Shown: positions 26,927 to 37,838, counted from the stretch's first letter. The stretch is DNA of 64,000 nt from Lysobacteraceae bacterium (GCA_004143945.1 SEHB01000012.1:62001-126000); one strand, 5' to 3'. The notes: generated by a model from the sequence alone, not told the origin. Numbers and translations: made by a program.

Positions 26927-27258
26927 GCCTCTCTCCTCTTGATGTTGACGCTCCGAGCATAGGCAGCCGCCCGGACGCGTTCGTTGCGAAGGTTGCGCGC
27001 CGGGCCGCCATCCGGCGCTGCGCCGAGCGCGGGCGCGCGCCGGGACCGGTGGCGTCCCGACGCCGTTGGGGTGTCGGATGGCGGCGTCGAGGCCAGCGCC
27101 GCGGCCGATCGCGCACTGACGGCCGCGGCGCAACCCCTTGAACATCGGAGATTTCATCGCGATGCCGGATCGATCTCCGCCCGATTTCGTCCGGATTTCC
27201 TGACCCCCGGGCGATCGACGCGTATTCCGCCAGGACCCGTCGATTCGCAGGAGGTCGC
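26927..27258. other. Divergent region between DUF1223 and araC-like genes
   Basis: No gene in 332 bases. On the minus strand, AGCATA (26956-26961, read TATGCT) could be the -10 of the DUF1223 gene. On the plus strand only the AGGAGG ribosome-binding site of the AraC gene (27249-27254) is clear. Confidence 0.45.
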
Positions 27259-28140
27259 ATGCCCCTCGTCATCCACCATCTCGGCCACGGCGCGAGCCTT
27301 GAACTCGCCGCCGCATCGCTGCGCGTGGGCGGCGCGCCCGCCGTCGCGATCGTGCGCGGAGGTGGCCGCGGTTGCAGCCTGCGCGTCGAAGGCCCGGTGC
27401 TCGGCTTCTGGTTGCCGTTGCGGGGTCGCCTCCAACTGGGTCCCGCGGCGGAGATCGCCTGCGGCAGTGGAGAAGTGCGCGCCTGCGAGACCGAACCGCG
27501 CGTGCGTGCGGTCGGGCGTGGTGCTGCGATCTGGCTCGCGGTGGTCGGTTCCCCGGCCGCGTGGCGCATGACGCTGGCCGGATGGCCGGGGGTGCCGATC
27601 GAACCGCTGCTGCTGCCGGCCGTGCACGGCGCCGATCGTGCGATGCGCATCGATGCGTTGGCGCTCGCGCGTTGCACGTCGCATGCCGATGCGGAGCCCG
27701 CTCTCGATGCGGTGCTCGACCGCGTGCTCGCGCTGCAATCGGGATTCGATGCGGCGATCGCGCGCTGCCCGGGTCGCACCTGGGCCCAACGCCGGCAGGT
27801 GTTCCTCAGGTTGCAGCGCGTGCGCAACTACGTCGCGACGCACTGCCACCTCGATCTCGACAACGACGCGCTCGCGGCGATGGCGAACTACTCGTCCTGG
27901 CATTTCATCCGCGCGTTCCGGTCCGCCTACGGAGAGACGCCGCACGCCTACCTCGTGCGCATGCGCCTGGAGCACGCGCGCAGGTTGCTGCGCACGAGCC
28001 CGCTCGCGATCGCGGAGATCGCGCTGGCCAGCGGATTCGAGAACCGCTGTGCGTTCTCGCGCCTGTTCCGCCAGCATTTCGGCACCACCGCGGGCGCCTT
28101 GCGACGGCAGTCCGCGGTCCCGCTCGCGGCGGCCGGCTGA
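27259..28140 (+). CDS. AraC-family transcriptional regulator
   Basis: A 293-residue regulator. The C-terminal third (about 190-290) is the paired helix-turn-helix of the AraC family: A-A-M-A-N-Y-S-S-W-H-F-I-R-A-F near 212, then the second motif around I-A-E-I-A-L-A-S-G-F-E-N-R-C-A-F-S-R-L-F. The N-terminal two thirds are a poorly conserved effector domain with a beta-rich start, of unknown ligand. AGGAGG precedes ATG 27259 by four bases, a strong ribosome-binding site. A frameshifted TonB receptor gene follows in the same direction after 131 bases and may have been a target. Confidence 0.92.
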   Translation: MPLVIHHLGHGASLELAAASLRVGGAPAVAIVRGGGRGCSLRVEGPVLGFWLPLRGRLQLGPAAEIACGSGEVRACETEPRVRAVGRGAAIWLAVVGSPAAWRMTLAGWPGVPIEPLLLPAVHGADRAMRIDALALARCTSHADAEPALDAVLDRVLALQSGFDAAIARCPGRTWAQRRQVFLRLQRVRNYVATHCHLDLDNDALAAMANYSSWHFIRAFRSAYGETPHAYLVRMRLEHARRLLRTSPLAIAEIALASGFENRCAFSRLFRQHFGTTAGALRRQSAVPLAAAG

Positions 28141-28271
28141 CGCAGCCAGCAATCTCGGCAACGCGGGCGACCCGGCAGCGGCAACGTGGCGCCTTCACGC
28201 GTTTTTAAGGTTCGTCCGACGGTGCCGCGTTGCGCGGCGCCTCTTTCGCTTGGCGACAGGAGAACCAGAAA

Positions 28272-31059
28272 ATGAGAAACACACTGCTCCGGGATGCGGT
28301 GCGCCGCGGCTTGCGGACGTACGGATGCACGGGCGCGGCACTCGCGCTCGGTGGCTTCGCGGGCGCTGCGCTCGCACAGGACGCCGGCCAGTCGGCCGAT
28401 AGCCAGCAGCTCGAAACGATCACGGTGACGGGTTCGAACATCCGTCGCGTCGACATCGAAACCTCGAACCCGGTCGTCACGATCGACAGGGCCGCGATCG
28501 AGAAGACCGGCAAGCTGACCCTCGGTGACCTCGTGCAATCGCTGCCGGCGGTCACCGGCCCGAACATGAATCCGCAGATCAACAATTCGGGTGGTACCGG
28601 CTTCTCGAGCATCGGCCTGCGCGGCCTCGGTTCGCCGCGCACGCTCGTGCTGATCAACGGCCACCGCTTCCTCAGCGGGGATCCGAACGCGATCCCGGCC
28701 AACATGGTCGAGCGCATCGAAGTGCTGACTTCGGGTGCGTCGGCCGTATACGGCTCGGATGCGATCGCGGGCGTCGTGAACTTCATCCTGCGCAGCGAGC
28801 ACGTCCGGCGGCAACTTCTCGACCTTCGTCGGCGGCTCTCCTTCTTCGCCGTACGGCTTCATCGCGATCCCCGATGCGTTCCTCGACCTGTTCCCGGGCT
28901 GCGATTCGGGCTACATCGCGCGGAACCCCGAATCCAGCGGCATGAATGTCGCGACGGACTACCATTGCTACCGGTTCTCGCCGGATGTGAACGGACCGAG
29001 CGACCTCTACAACTACGCGACGGTCAACCTCGTGCTGACCCCGCAGGAACGCACCGGCCTGTTCCTCAATGGCCACTACAAGCTGACCGACAACATCGAG
29101 GCCTATCTCTCGGTGCTCAGCAACCGGACCTCGGCCTCGTTCCAGCTCGCACCCGCCGTGTACGGCGCGATCTATGGCGCAGTCGTGTCGGCGGACAGCT
29201 ACTACAACCCGTTCGGCGTCGAGATGTCGCCGGCCACCGGCGACGTGTTCCGTGCGCGCCTCGCGTCCCTCGGCAGCCGCGCCGCGTCCAACGGCATCGC
29301 GAACAACCAGGTCTCGACCGGCCTGCGCGGCTCGTTCGACGTGTGGAACGACTACCAGTGGAACTGGGAGGTCGGATACGACTACGGGCACGTCCACCTC
29401 AGCAGCAAGACGCTCGGCCTGCCGGGCCTCGGCATCCTCAACCAGGGCACCGGGCCGTCGTTCCTCGATCCGGATACCGGCCTCGTGACCTGCGGCACGC
29501 CCGACGATCCGATCCCGAACTGCCGTGCGTTCAATCCGTTCAACCTGCAGGATCCGAACACGGTCGCCGCGCTGCTCGAATCGCAGCAAATCGGCGTCAG
29601 CCAGCAGTTCCAGATCCAGAAGGTCAAGCGCTTCGACCTCAACGGCGGCCTGTTCGAACTGCCGGGCGGCACCGTGCAGCTCGCGCTCGGCGTGAGCAAG
29701 CGCGACGAGTACATCCACTCGAACGTCGACACCAGCCTGCTGATCGACTTCAACGGCAACTGCGCGCTCGGCAGCCAGTGCGCCTCGGCGCTGCAGGGCG
29801 GCTACGACGTCAAGGAAGCCTACGCCGAGCTGTTCATCCCGATCGTCAAGGACATCCCGTTCCTGCACGCGTTGAACCTGACGCTGGGCGACCGCTACTC
29901 GAAGTTCAGCTCGTTCGGCAGCACCAACAACACCAAGATCGCGCTCGAGTGGCGTCCGATCGAAGACCTGCTGCTGCGCGGCACGATGTCGGAGGTGTTC
30001 CGCGCGCCGACCATCGGCAACATCTTCGCCGGCGCGGGCAGCGATGCGCCGCGCATCTCGCGCGACCCGTGCGACTACTCGGGCACCGGCACCAATCCGA
30101 TGGCAGGCCACCCGGGCTGCGTCGGCGTGCCGACCACCGGCCCGTTCCTCAACACCGCGGTGCAGAACAATTCTCAGCTCAACGCGATCGCGTCGGGTTC
30201 GGCCTTCGCGGGCTTCCCGATCGGTCCGGAGTACGGCAAGTCGTTCGACTTCGGCGTGGTGTATGACCCGAACTGGCTGGAAGGCCTTTCGGTCAGCGCG
30301 GACCTGTGGCGCCTCTACCTCAACAACAACATCGTGAACATCGGTGCGCAGCAGGTCATCGACCTCTGCTTCGCCGGCCAGGAACAGTTCTGCCCGTTGA
30401 TCCGTCGCTTCCAGTCCGGTGACACGCAGGGCAACATCCAGACCCTGCTCGAGCCGACCGGCAACCTCGGCCGCCTCGACGTCAGCGGCGTGGACTTCGC
30501 GCTCAACTACCGCCTGCCGGAGTTCTCGTTCGGTCGCTTCAACGTCGCGCTCAACGCGACCTACATGACGAAGTACGACCTGCAGACGGCGCCGGGCCTC
30601 GACGGCAACACCGTGTACCACTACGCGGGCCACTTCATGAACTACGGTTCGGCGCAGGCAGCCGCATGCCCGGGTGCAGGCGGCGGCATCTGCCTGTTCC
30701 CGCGCTGGCGCGCGCAGTCGTCGATCGGATGGCAGCTCGGCGCGTTCGATGCGACGTGGAACATGCGCTACATCGGTGGTTACCGCATGGGTTCGCCCGC
30801 GCCTTCGCAGGACACGTTCCCGTGGGGCACGGATGCGATCGGCCAGTTCCAGGACTACGGCTCGACGACGTACCACGACATCCAGTTCGGCTACAACCTC
30901 GAGGCGCTCAACACGCGCTTCGACGTCGGCGTCAACAATGTCGGCGACAAGCAGCCGCCGCTGCTGTACGCGAACAACACGCTGAACGCCAATACCAATC
31001 CGACGGACTACGACATGCTCGGCCGCTACTACTTCGGCCGCGTCACCGTGAAGTTCTGA
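28272..31059 (+). pseudogene. TonB-dependent receptor, frameshifted with a probable internal deletion
   Basis: The first part (28272 to about 28800) encodes a signal peptide, a TonB-box/plug entry (L-E-T-I-T-V-T-G-S-N-I-R-R-V) and most of the plug, ending in Y-G-S-D-A-I-A-G-V-V-N-F-I-L-R-S. The rest of the barrel (from about 28801, with T-S-G-G-N-F-S-T-F) continues in another frame to the aromatic C-terminus F-G-R-V-T-V-K-F at 31059. A TGA at 28777 in the second frame places the break between 28780 and about 28805. Receptors of this group normally carry several dozen residues here (first barrel strands) that are absent, so a deletion not divisible by three is likelier than a single-base slip. 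It may be a recent pseudogene or an assembly collapse. Both sides look otherwise intact. AGGAGA precedes ATG 28272. Confidence 0.85.
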
Positions 31060-31165
31060 TCGGCGTTACCGGCCCCGCCCGTCGCCGCCTCGCGGTGGCG
31101 GGCGGTCCGCCTTGCACGATCCCGCCGCGTCGGGGAGCATTGGCGCCCCCGTCGCCGGCCCCCAC

Positions 31166-31723
31166 ATGTCTTCTTCCCGCGATCCCGTCCATGCCCGCCT
31201 CGAGGAGCTGTTCGTGGCCTACGGCGCGCGCGTCAGGCGCCTGCTCGGCACCTATGGCCTCGACAAGCACGGCATCGATGCGGCCGACGTGGAGCAGGAA
31301 GTCCGCATCCGGCTCTGGCACGCGATCGAGCGTGACCGGTCCGGGGCCTTCCATGCGTCTTATGTGCAGAGGGTAGTGGCGACCACGGTCATCGACGCGC
31401 TGAGGCGCGCCGAAGTCAGGGCCGCCGAGCCGCTGCCCGAAGAGGATGACGAGCGCGTCGATTTCGGCCGGGATGGCCCGGTGGGCCCCGACCGCAGTGC
31501 CGGCGACTCCGAGAGGATGCGCGGCCTGAAGCAGTGCCTGGAAGGCCTGCCGGAACGGCGACGACTCGCCGTGGAGCTGCAACTGCAGGGTTTTTCGCTG
31601 CAGGAAATCGCCGATCTCGCCGGGATAGCCTCGGTCGAGGCGGCAAGGAAACTGGTATCGCGCGGGATGGAGGAGCTCAAGGCCCGCCTGCGCGAACTCG
31701 GATACGGTGACTTCGAAGACTGA
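31166..31723 (+). CDS. ECF-type RNA polymerase sigma factor
   Basis: A 185-residue sigma factor. Region 2 (about 10-80) contains V-E-Q-E-V-R-I-R-L-W-H-A-I, and region 4 (about 120-175) contains L-P-E-R-R-R-L-A-V-E-L and the helix-turn-helix around F-S-L-Q-E-I-A-D-L-A-G. Between them lies an acidic linker rich in Asp/Glu. The ATG at 31166 lacks a clear ribosome-binding site, so the true start could be a few codons upstream. A membrane protein that is probably its anti-sigma factor starts six bases after its stop. It follows the TonB receptor gene, as cell-surface-signalling sigma factors often do, but no FecR-like C-terminal domain is seen. Confidence 0.88.
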   Translation: MSSSRDPVHARLEELFVAYGARVRRLLGTYGLDKHGIDAADVEQEVRIRLWHAIERDRSGAFHASYVQRVVATTVIDALRRAEVRAAEPLPEEDDERVDFGRDGPVGPDRSAGDSERMRGLKQCLEGLPERRRLAVELQLQGFSLQEIADLAGIASVEAARKLVSRGMEELKARLRELGYGDFED

Positions 31724-31728
31724 ATGCG

Positions 31729-32277
31729 ATGAACGACCTCTCACTTTCCAGCCTGTATCGCCGCATGACCGGCCGCGCCGTCGACACGAGCATCGATGCC
31801 GACGCGATCTGCGCGGCAGCGAGCGGCTCCGACCTGCCCGCCGATCGACGCGAAGCCGTCGCCGCGGTCTTCGCGCGATCGAGCGCACACGCCTCGCTCG
31901 CACGGATGCTGCGCGCGCTGGAGCCCGAGTCCGCGGCACTCGCGACGGCAGTCGCGGCCCGGTCCCATGTCGCGCATCCCTCGCGCTCGCGCGACGCGCG
32001 CGTGGCCGCCGGCGCACGGCGTCCGCTGCAGGGCCGGCATCGCATGCGCTGGGTCGGCGCGATCGCCGCGTGCTTCGTGTTCGCTTTCGCGCTGAACTTC
32101 CGCCACGGCGAAGCACCCGTGCACTGGGACGACGTTTCGGCCTCGGCGGACAGCGTCGCGTTGCCGGACCGCATCTTCACCACGCAGGACCGCATCTTCG
32201 CGTCGCTCGATGCGCCTGCACCCGCGCCGGCGCAGTCGGACCGGCTGTTCCAGGCTGATTTCGCGATCGGCGGTTGA
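31729..32277 (+). CDS. Probable membrane anti-sigma factor
   Basis: A 182-residue single-pass protein: a cytoplasmic N-terminus (1-106), one membrane helix (about 107-124) and a short periplasmic tail. This topology and the position directly after the sigma gene support an anti-sigma role; no zinc-finger motif is visible. The tail repeats D-R-I-F twice (D-R-I-F-T-T-Q, D-R-I-F-A-S-L) and ends with D-R-L-F-Q-A-D-F. This resembles the C-terminal D-R-I-F-A-D-G-F-E of the secreted protein at 58564-60129, though a link is only speculative. The first ATG (31724) stops at once; ATG 31729 gives the full frame. Confidence 0.72.
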   Translation: MNDLSLSSLYRRMTGRAVDTSIDADAICAAASGSDLPADRREAVAAVFARSSAHASLARMLRALEPESAALATAVAARSHVAHPSRSRDARVAAGARRPLQGRHRMRWVGAIAACFVFAFALNFRHGEAPVHWDDVSASADSVALPDRIFTTQDRIFASLDAPAPAPAQSDRLFQADFAIGG

Positions 32278-32315
32278 CGCCGACGCACTGCATCGCCCCG
32301 ATGATGCACGCGGAC

Positions 32316-32333
32316 GCCCGGCCCCGGCCGGGC
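32316..32333. terminator. Palindromic terminator between convergent genes
   Basis: GCCCGGCC-CC-GGCCGGGC forms a perfect 8-bp stem with a two-base loop between the ends of the anti-sigma gene (plus) and prfC (minus). It may serve both directions; no T-run follows on either side. Confidence 0.6.
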
Positions 32334-32367
32334 ATTCGCGTTTCAGGCCAGGCGGGTTCGCCTCGCC

Positions 32368-33975
<1,608 letters not shown>

Positions 33976-34208
33976 GGGTGCGGGCGAGGGGTCCGGGGAA
34001 CCGGACATGATAGCAGGCCGTGCGCTGGGCACGCCGGCGCGGCCGCAAGGCGCGCCGGGGCCGTCCGGACCGCGCCGGGGCTTCGACGCCATGCGCACGC
34101 GGCCTTGCTGGAACCCGCGTGGGCCAGGCCTCGCGGGAGGGACTCAACGCCCGATCGATCGCGCATGCCGTGTACGTCAGGTCGTGGAGCGCACGCGCAC
34201 TGCATTGC
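33976..34208. other. Intergenic region between prfC and the met operator
   Basis: No gene. It is the 5' side of prfC and precedes the met-box array at 34209-34232. No other motif was recognised. Confidence 0.45.
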
Positions 34209-34232
34209 GGACGTATAGACGTCTAAACGGCC
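34209..34232. promoter_or_regulatory. Tandem met boxes (MetJ operator) of the metX operon
   Basis: Three adjoining 8-mers read GGACGTAT, AGACGTCT and AAACGGCC. The middle one is a perfect MetJ box; the outer ones match 6 and 5 of 8 positions. The array abuts the -35 hexamer at 34234, so bound repressor would hinder RNA polymerase. It shares its box pattern with the array upstream of metJ-H1. Confidence 0.75.
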
Positions 34233-34233
34233 A

Positions 34234-34262
34234 TTGACGGCTGGAGCCGGCGCGGCTAGAGT
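34234..34262 (+). promoter_or_regulatory. Sigma-70 promoter of the metX operon
   Basis: TTGACG (34234-34239) and TAGAGT (34257-34262) are separated by 17 bases and match the consensus at 5 and 4 of 6 positions. Transcription would start near 34269, a few bases before the first strand of the SAM riboswitch. Confidence 0.72.
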
Positions 34263-34272
34263 GCGCTCCTCG

Positions 34273-34383
34273 CCCATCGAGACCGGCTGAGGGACAGGCC
34301 CTTTGACGCCGGGGCAACCAGCGGATCCGTCCGCAAGGTGCCAAATCCCGCGGGGATCGCGTTGCGATCCGCCGAGAGATGGG
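34273..34383 (+). promoter_or_regulatory. SAM-I (S-box) riboswitch aptamer
   Basis: The closing helix is CCCATC (34273-34278) with GATGGG (34378-34383). Between them the conserved core is seen in order: GAGGGACAGGCCC, then TGACGCCGGGGCAACC, AAGGTGCCAAATCC and GAGAGATGGG, with a variable hairpin GGGATCGCGTTGCGATCC in the P4 position. This is the S-box order and spacing. It should bind S-adenosylmethionine and lower expression of metX-metB-hom when it is plentiful. Confidence 0.92.
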
Positions 34384-34424
34384 TTGCAGCACCGTCGCGC
34401 CCGCAGGGCGCGCCGCGCGCAGCA

Positions 34425-34469
34425 GCCGCTCCCGGATCGCAGGCCGAACGGGCAGCCACGAGGAGCGGC
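34425..34469 (+). promoter_or_regulatory. Expression platform: anti-Shine-Dalgarno helix before metX
   Basis: GCCGCTCC (34425-34432) is exactly complementary to GGAGCGGC (34462-34469), which contains most of the GAGGAG ribosome-binding site of metX (34460-34465, five bases before ATG 34471). A T-run terminator is absent, so ligand-dependent masking of translation start is the simplest mechanism. How the aptamer controls this helix is inferred. Confidence 0.6.
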
Positions 34470-34470
34470 G

Positions 34471-35496
34471 ATGTCGGCACTGTTCGAACCTTGCGATGCG
34501 CCCGCGCCTGCGGGCGCGCCCCTGGCCACGCGTGCATGCACGGTCGCGCGAGGCGCGCAGTCGATCACCCTGCGTCCGTGGCATGCCGCGTCCGCGTGCA
34601 GCGTGCGCCTGCGCTGGAGCCTGCACGGACCGGCGTCGGCGCCGTGGGTGATCGTGCAGGGTGGCATCTCGGCCGATCGCGAAGTCGCCGCCGATGCGGG
34701 TGCCGGCGCGACCGGCTGGTGGAGCGGGATCGTCGGACCCGGCCTCGCGATCGACACCCGGCGCGTGCGCGTGCTGGCCGTCGACTGGCTCGAGCGCGCG
34801 GACCTCGCGGATGCGCGCGCGATCGACAGCCGCGACCAGGCGAACGCGATCGCGGCACTGCTCGACGCGTTCGAGGTGCGATGCGTGCGCGCATTCGTCG
34901 GTGCCTCCTACGGCGCGATGGTCGGCCTCGCGCTCGCGGCGCTGCATCCGCGCCGGCTTGCACGCCTCGTCGCGATTTCGGGTGCGCATCGCGCGCATCC
35001 GTTGAGCACCGCGCTGCGCAACCTGCAGCGGGACATCGTGCGGCTCGCGACCGCCGCGGGCGATGCGCGCGCGGGCCTGGACCTCGCACGGCGTCTCGCG
35101 ATGACGACCTATCGCAGCGAACGCGAATTCGCCGAGCGCTGCGGCGGCGAGCCTGCGTTCTGCGGCGGACGCTACCGCTTCGCCGGGGAGGACTGGCTCG
35201 CCGCGGCCGGCGCGCGTTTCGCCGAACGCTTCGATCCGGATCGATTCCTGTCGCTGTCCGAGTCGATCGACCTGCATCGCGTCGAGCCGGGCGACGTGCG
35301 CGTGCCGACGACGCTGGTCGGCATCCCGTCCGACCGGGTCGTGCCGTTGGCGGACCTGTGCGAACTGCAGCGCGGATGCGGCGCTCCCGCGACGCTGCAC
35401 GTGCTCGATTCGCGCTACGGGCACGACGCGTTCCTCAAGGAACCGCTCGCGATCGGAAACCTGCTGCGTGAAATCCTCGAACCGACCGGAGCCTGA
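34471..35496 (+). CDS. metX: Homoserine O-acyltransferase (MetX family, probably O-succinyl)
   Basis: A 341-residue alpha/beta hydrolase-fold acyltransferase. It activates the hydroxyl of homoserine in the first committed step of methionine synthesis. The triad is S146 in G-A-S-Y-G-A-M, D288 in I-P-S-D-R-V and H318 in Y-G-H-D-A-F, and the oxyanion region is I-V-Q-G-G-I-S. MetX enzymes of this order are reported to use succinyl-CoA rather than acetyl-CoA, which sequence alone cannot settle here. ATG 34471 has GAGGAG five bases upstream. Expression should fall with high S-adenosylmethionine through both met boxes and the riboswitch. metB follows at once. Confidence 0.92.
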   Translation: MSALFEPCDAPAPAGAPLATRACTVARGAQSITLRPWHAASACSVRLRWSLHGPASAPWVIVQGGISADREVAADAGAGATGWWSGIVGPGLAIDTRRVRVLAVDWLERADLADARAIDSRDQANAIAALLDAFEVRCVRAFVGASYGAMVGLALAALHPRRLARLVAISGAHRAHPLSTALRNLQRDIVRLATAAGDARAGLDLARRLAMTTYRSEREFAERCGGEPAFCGGRYRFAGEDWLAAAGARFAERFDPDRFLSLSESIDLHRVEPGDVRVPTTLVGIPSDRVVPLADLCELQRGCGAPATLHVLDSRYGHDAFLKEPLAIGNLLREILEPTGA

Positions 35497-35497
35497 C

Positions 35498-36682
35498 ATG
35501 AACCGAACTCCCACCACCGCCGCCGTGCGCGCGGGCATCGAAAGCGACAGCCAGCACGGCGCCGTCGTGCCGCCGCTGCACCTCAGCACGAACTTCACGT
35601 TCGAGGGACTCGGTCGGCGCCGTCGCCACGATTACACGCGCAGCGGCAACCCGACGCGCGACCTGCTCGGCGAGGCGCTCGCGGAACTCGAGCATGGGGC
35701 GACTGGCATCGTCACAGCGAGCGGCATGGCGGCCGTCGCGCTGGTGCTGCAGCTCGTGCCCGAGGGCGGACTCGTGCTGGCCGCGCACGACTGCTACGGC
35801 GGCACCTGGCGCCTGCTCGATGCATGGGCGCGCAAGGGACGCCTGCGCGTCGAGTTCGTCGATCTCACCGACGCCTCGGTGGCCGCCGCAGCGCTGCGGC
35901 GCGCGCCTTCGCTCGTGTGGATCGAAACGCCGTCCAATCCGCTGCTGCGCATCAGCGACATCTCAGCGCTGGCGCAGGCGGCGCGCGCGGCGGGCGCGCT
36001 GTGCGTCGTCGACAACACGTTCCTGTCGCCGGCGCTGCAACGCCCGCTCGAGCTCGGTGCCGACGTCGTCGTGCACTCGACCACCAAGTACATCAACGGC
36101 CACGGTGACGTCGTCGGCGGAGCGGTGGTCGCGCGCGAAGCGGCCGTCGGCGCCGAGCTCGCCTGGTGGGCGAACTGCATCGGCCTCGCAGGCGCGCCGT
36201 TCGACAGCTACATGACACTGCGCGGACTGCGCACGCTCGCGGCGCGCATGCGCGTGCACGAAGACAATGCGGCCGGCGTCGCGGCCCTGCTCGCCGCGCA
36301 TCCGTCCGTCGCGCGCGTCTACTGGCCCGGCCTCGCGACGCATCGCGGGCATGCGCTCGCCACGCGCCAGCAGGCCGGCTACGGCGCGATGCTCGCGTTC
36401 GAACTCGCGGGCGGCCACGCGGCGATCGCGGCGTTCCTCGACGGCCTGCGCTACTTCTCGCTGGCCGAGTCGCTCGGCGGCGTCGAAAGCCTCGTCGCGC
36501 ATCCGGCGACGATGACGCACGCGTCGATGGCGCCGGAAGCTCGGCGCGCCGCGGGCATCGGCGACGGCCTGCTGCGCCTGTCGGTCGGCATCGAGGCCGC
36601 GGGCGACCTCTGCACCGACCTCGCCGCCGCGCTCTCGCGTGCGCAAGCGGTCGCGCCGGTGCCGTGCGGGGCCGCCGCGTGA
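35498..36682 (+). CDS. metB: Cystathionine gamma-synthase (Cys/Met PLP enzyme)
   Basis: A 394-residue PLP enzyme of the Cys/Met metabolism family. It joins the acylated homoserine with cysteine to give cystathionine; O-acylhomoserine sulfhydrylase is an alternative. The PLP lysine is in S-T-T-K-Y-I-N-G-H near residue 200, the tyrosine/arginine pair in Y-T-R-S-G-N-P-T-R near 46, and the C-terminal E-S-L-G-G-V-E-S-L substrate segment is intact. GGAG lies before ATG 35498, two bases after the metX stop. Its stop overlaps the GTG start of hom, so metX-metB-hom is one operon. Confidence 0.93.
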   Translation: MNRTPTTAAVRAGIESDSQHGAVVPPLHLSTNFTFEGLGRRRRHDYTRSGNPTRDLLGEALAELEHGATGIVTASGMAAVALVLQLVPEGGLVLAAHDCYGGTWRLLDAWARKGRLRVEFVDLTDASVAAAALRRAPSLVWIETPSNPLLRISDISALAQAARAAGALCVVDNTFLSPALQRPLELGADVVVHSTTKYINGHGDVVGGAVVAREAAVGAELAWWANCIGLAGAPFDSYMTLRGLRTLAARMRVHEDNAAGVAALLAAHPSVARVYWPGLATHRGHALATRQQAGYGAMLAFELAGGHAAIAAFLDGLRYFSLAESLGGVESLVAHPATMTHASMAPEARRAAGIGDGLLRLSVGIEAAGDLCTDLAAALSRAQAVAPVPCGAAA

Positions 36683-37761
36683 ATGCGGCCAGGCGACTGG
36701 ACAGGTGCCACGACACCGCGATCGCATTGCTCGGCACCGGCGGCGTCGGCGCTGCCCTGCTGCGCCGGCTCGCGACGCCGGAGGCCGTCGGGCTGCGGCT
36801 CGTCGCGCTGGCCGATTCGCGGCGCCAATGGTCCGATGCGGCCGGCATCGATCCGCGCAGCGCGTGCCGTGATCTCGACGCGCGCGGCGCGCCGCGCGAA
36901 GCGCGCGACATCGCCAGCGCGCTCGCGCGCAGCGGGGCGCGCCGGTGCGTCGTCGTCGATGCGACAGCGAACGAAGCCGTCGCCGCCTGCCATGCCGGGT
37001 GGCTCGCAGCCGGCTACCACGTCGTCAGCGCGAACAAGGCCGCGCTCGCAGGCAGCCACGCCGCGTGGTCGGCGCTGCAATGCGCACGCGCGAGCGGCGC
37101 GCGGTACGGCGATGCAGCCACGGTCGGCGCGGGATTGCCGGTGCTCTCGACGCTGCGCCGCCTGCGCGCGTGCGGCGACCGCGTGCTCGCGATCGAAGGC
37201 GTGTTCTCGGGCTCGCTGTCGTGGCTGTTCAACGGCTTCGACGGCAGCCGACCCTTCTCGGAGCGTGTGCGCGAAGCGCAGGCTCGCGGCTACACCGAGC
37301 CCGACCCGCGTCTCGATCTCGCCGGCATCGACGTCGCGCGCAAGCTGCTGATCCTCGCGCGAAGCGCAGGCCAGCTGCTCGAGCCCGTCGACGTCGAGTG
37401 CGACGGCCTCGTGCCGGACGCGCTGCGCGATGTCGACCGCGAACGCGTCCTCTCGCGCATGCACGAACTCGACGGACCGCTCGAGCAGCGTCGGCGCGAT
37501 GCGGCGCGTCGTGGCCGCGTGTTGAGGTTCGGCGCGCGCTGGTCCGAAGGCGAGGCGCGCGTCGGGCTGGTCGAAGTCGCGAGCGACGATCCACTCGCAC
37601 GATTGCAGGGCACCGACAACCTGTTCGCGCTGACCACGCGCAGCTATCGCGAGCGGCCGCTGCTGATCCAGGGTCCGGGAGCCGGCGTCGAGGTCACCGC
37701 GCAGGCACTGCTCGGCGACCTGCTCGCGGTGCGTGGTGGCGAGGCGCGCGCGGCGGCGTGA
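36679..37761 (+). CDS. hom: Homoserine dehydrogenase
   Basis: A 360-residue monofunctional homoserine dehydrogenase. It reduces aspartate semialdehyde to homoserine, the substrate for MetX. The nucleotide-binding start is L-L-G-T-G-G-V-G (about 17-24), the catalytic region contains S-A-N-K-A-A-L and A-T-V-G-A-G-L-P-V, and G-V-F-S-G-S-L-S-W and E-P-D-P-R-L-D-L-A-G-I-D-V-A-R-K follow as in ThrA/Hom. No aspartokinase or ACT regulatory domain is attached, so feedback control by threonine is not expected from sequence. GTG 36679 overlaps the metB stop by four bases. Confidence 0.94.
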   Translation: MNAARRLDRCHDTAIALLGTGGVGAALLRRLATPEAVGLRLVALADSRRQWSDAAGIDPRSACRDLDARGAPREARDIASALARSGARRCVVVDATANEAVAACHAGWLAAGYHVVSANKAALAGSHAAWSALQCARASGARYGDAATVGAGLPVLSTLRRLRACGDRVLAIEGVFSGSLSWLFNGFDGSRPFSERVREAQARGYTEPDPRLDLAGIDVARKLLILARSAGQLLEPVDVECDGLVPDALRDVDRERVLSRMHELDGPLEQRRRDAARRGRVLRFGARWSEGEARVGLVEVASDDPLARLQGTDNLFALTTRSYRERPLLIQGPGAGVEVTAQALLGDLLAVRGGEARAAA

Positions 37762-37838
37762 ACCGGGTCCGCGCGTCGCGCACTGCCGCCGGAAGGAAAG
37801 GGCGTCGTGCCCGCCGTCGCCGCGATGGGGCGGCGGTG

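Noticed and set aside
34396-34416. CGCGCCC-GCA-GGGCGCG in the metX leader as the riboswitch terminator
   Set aside because: No T-run follows it and the downstream anti-Shine-Dalgarno pairing explains control better.
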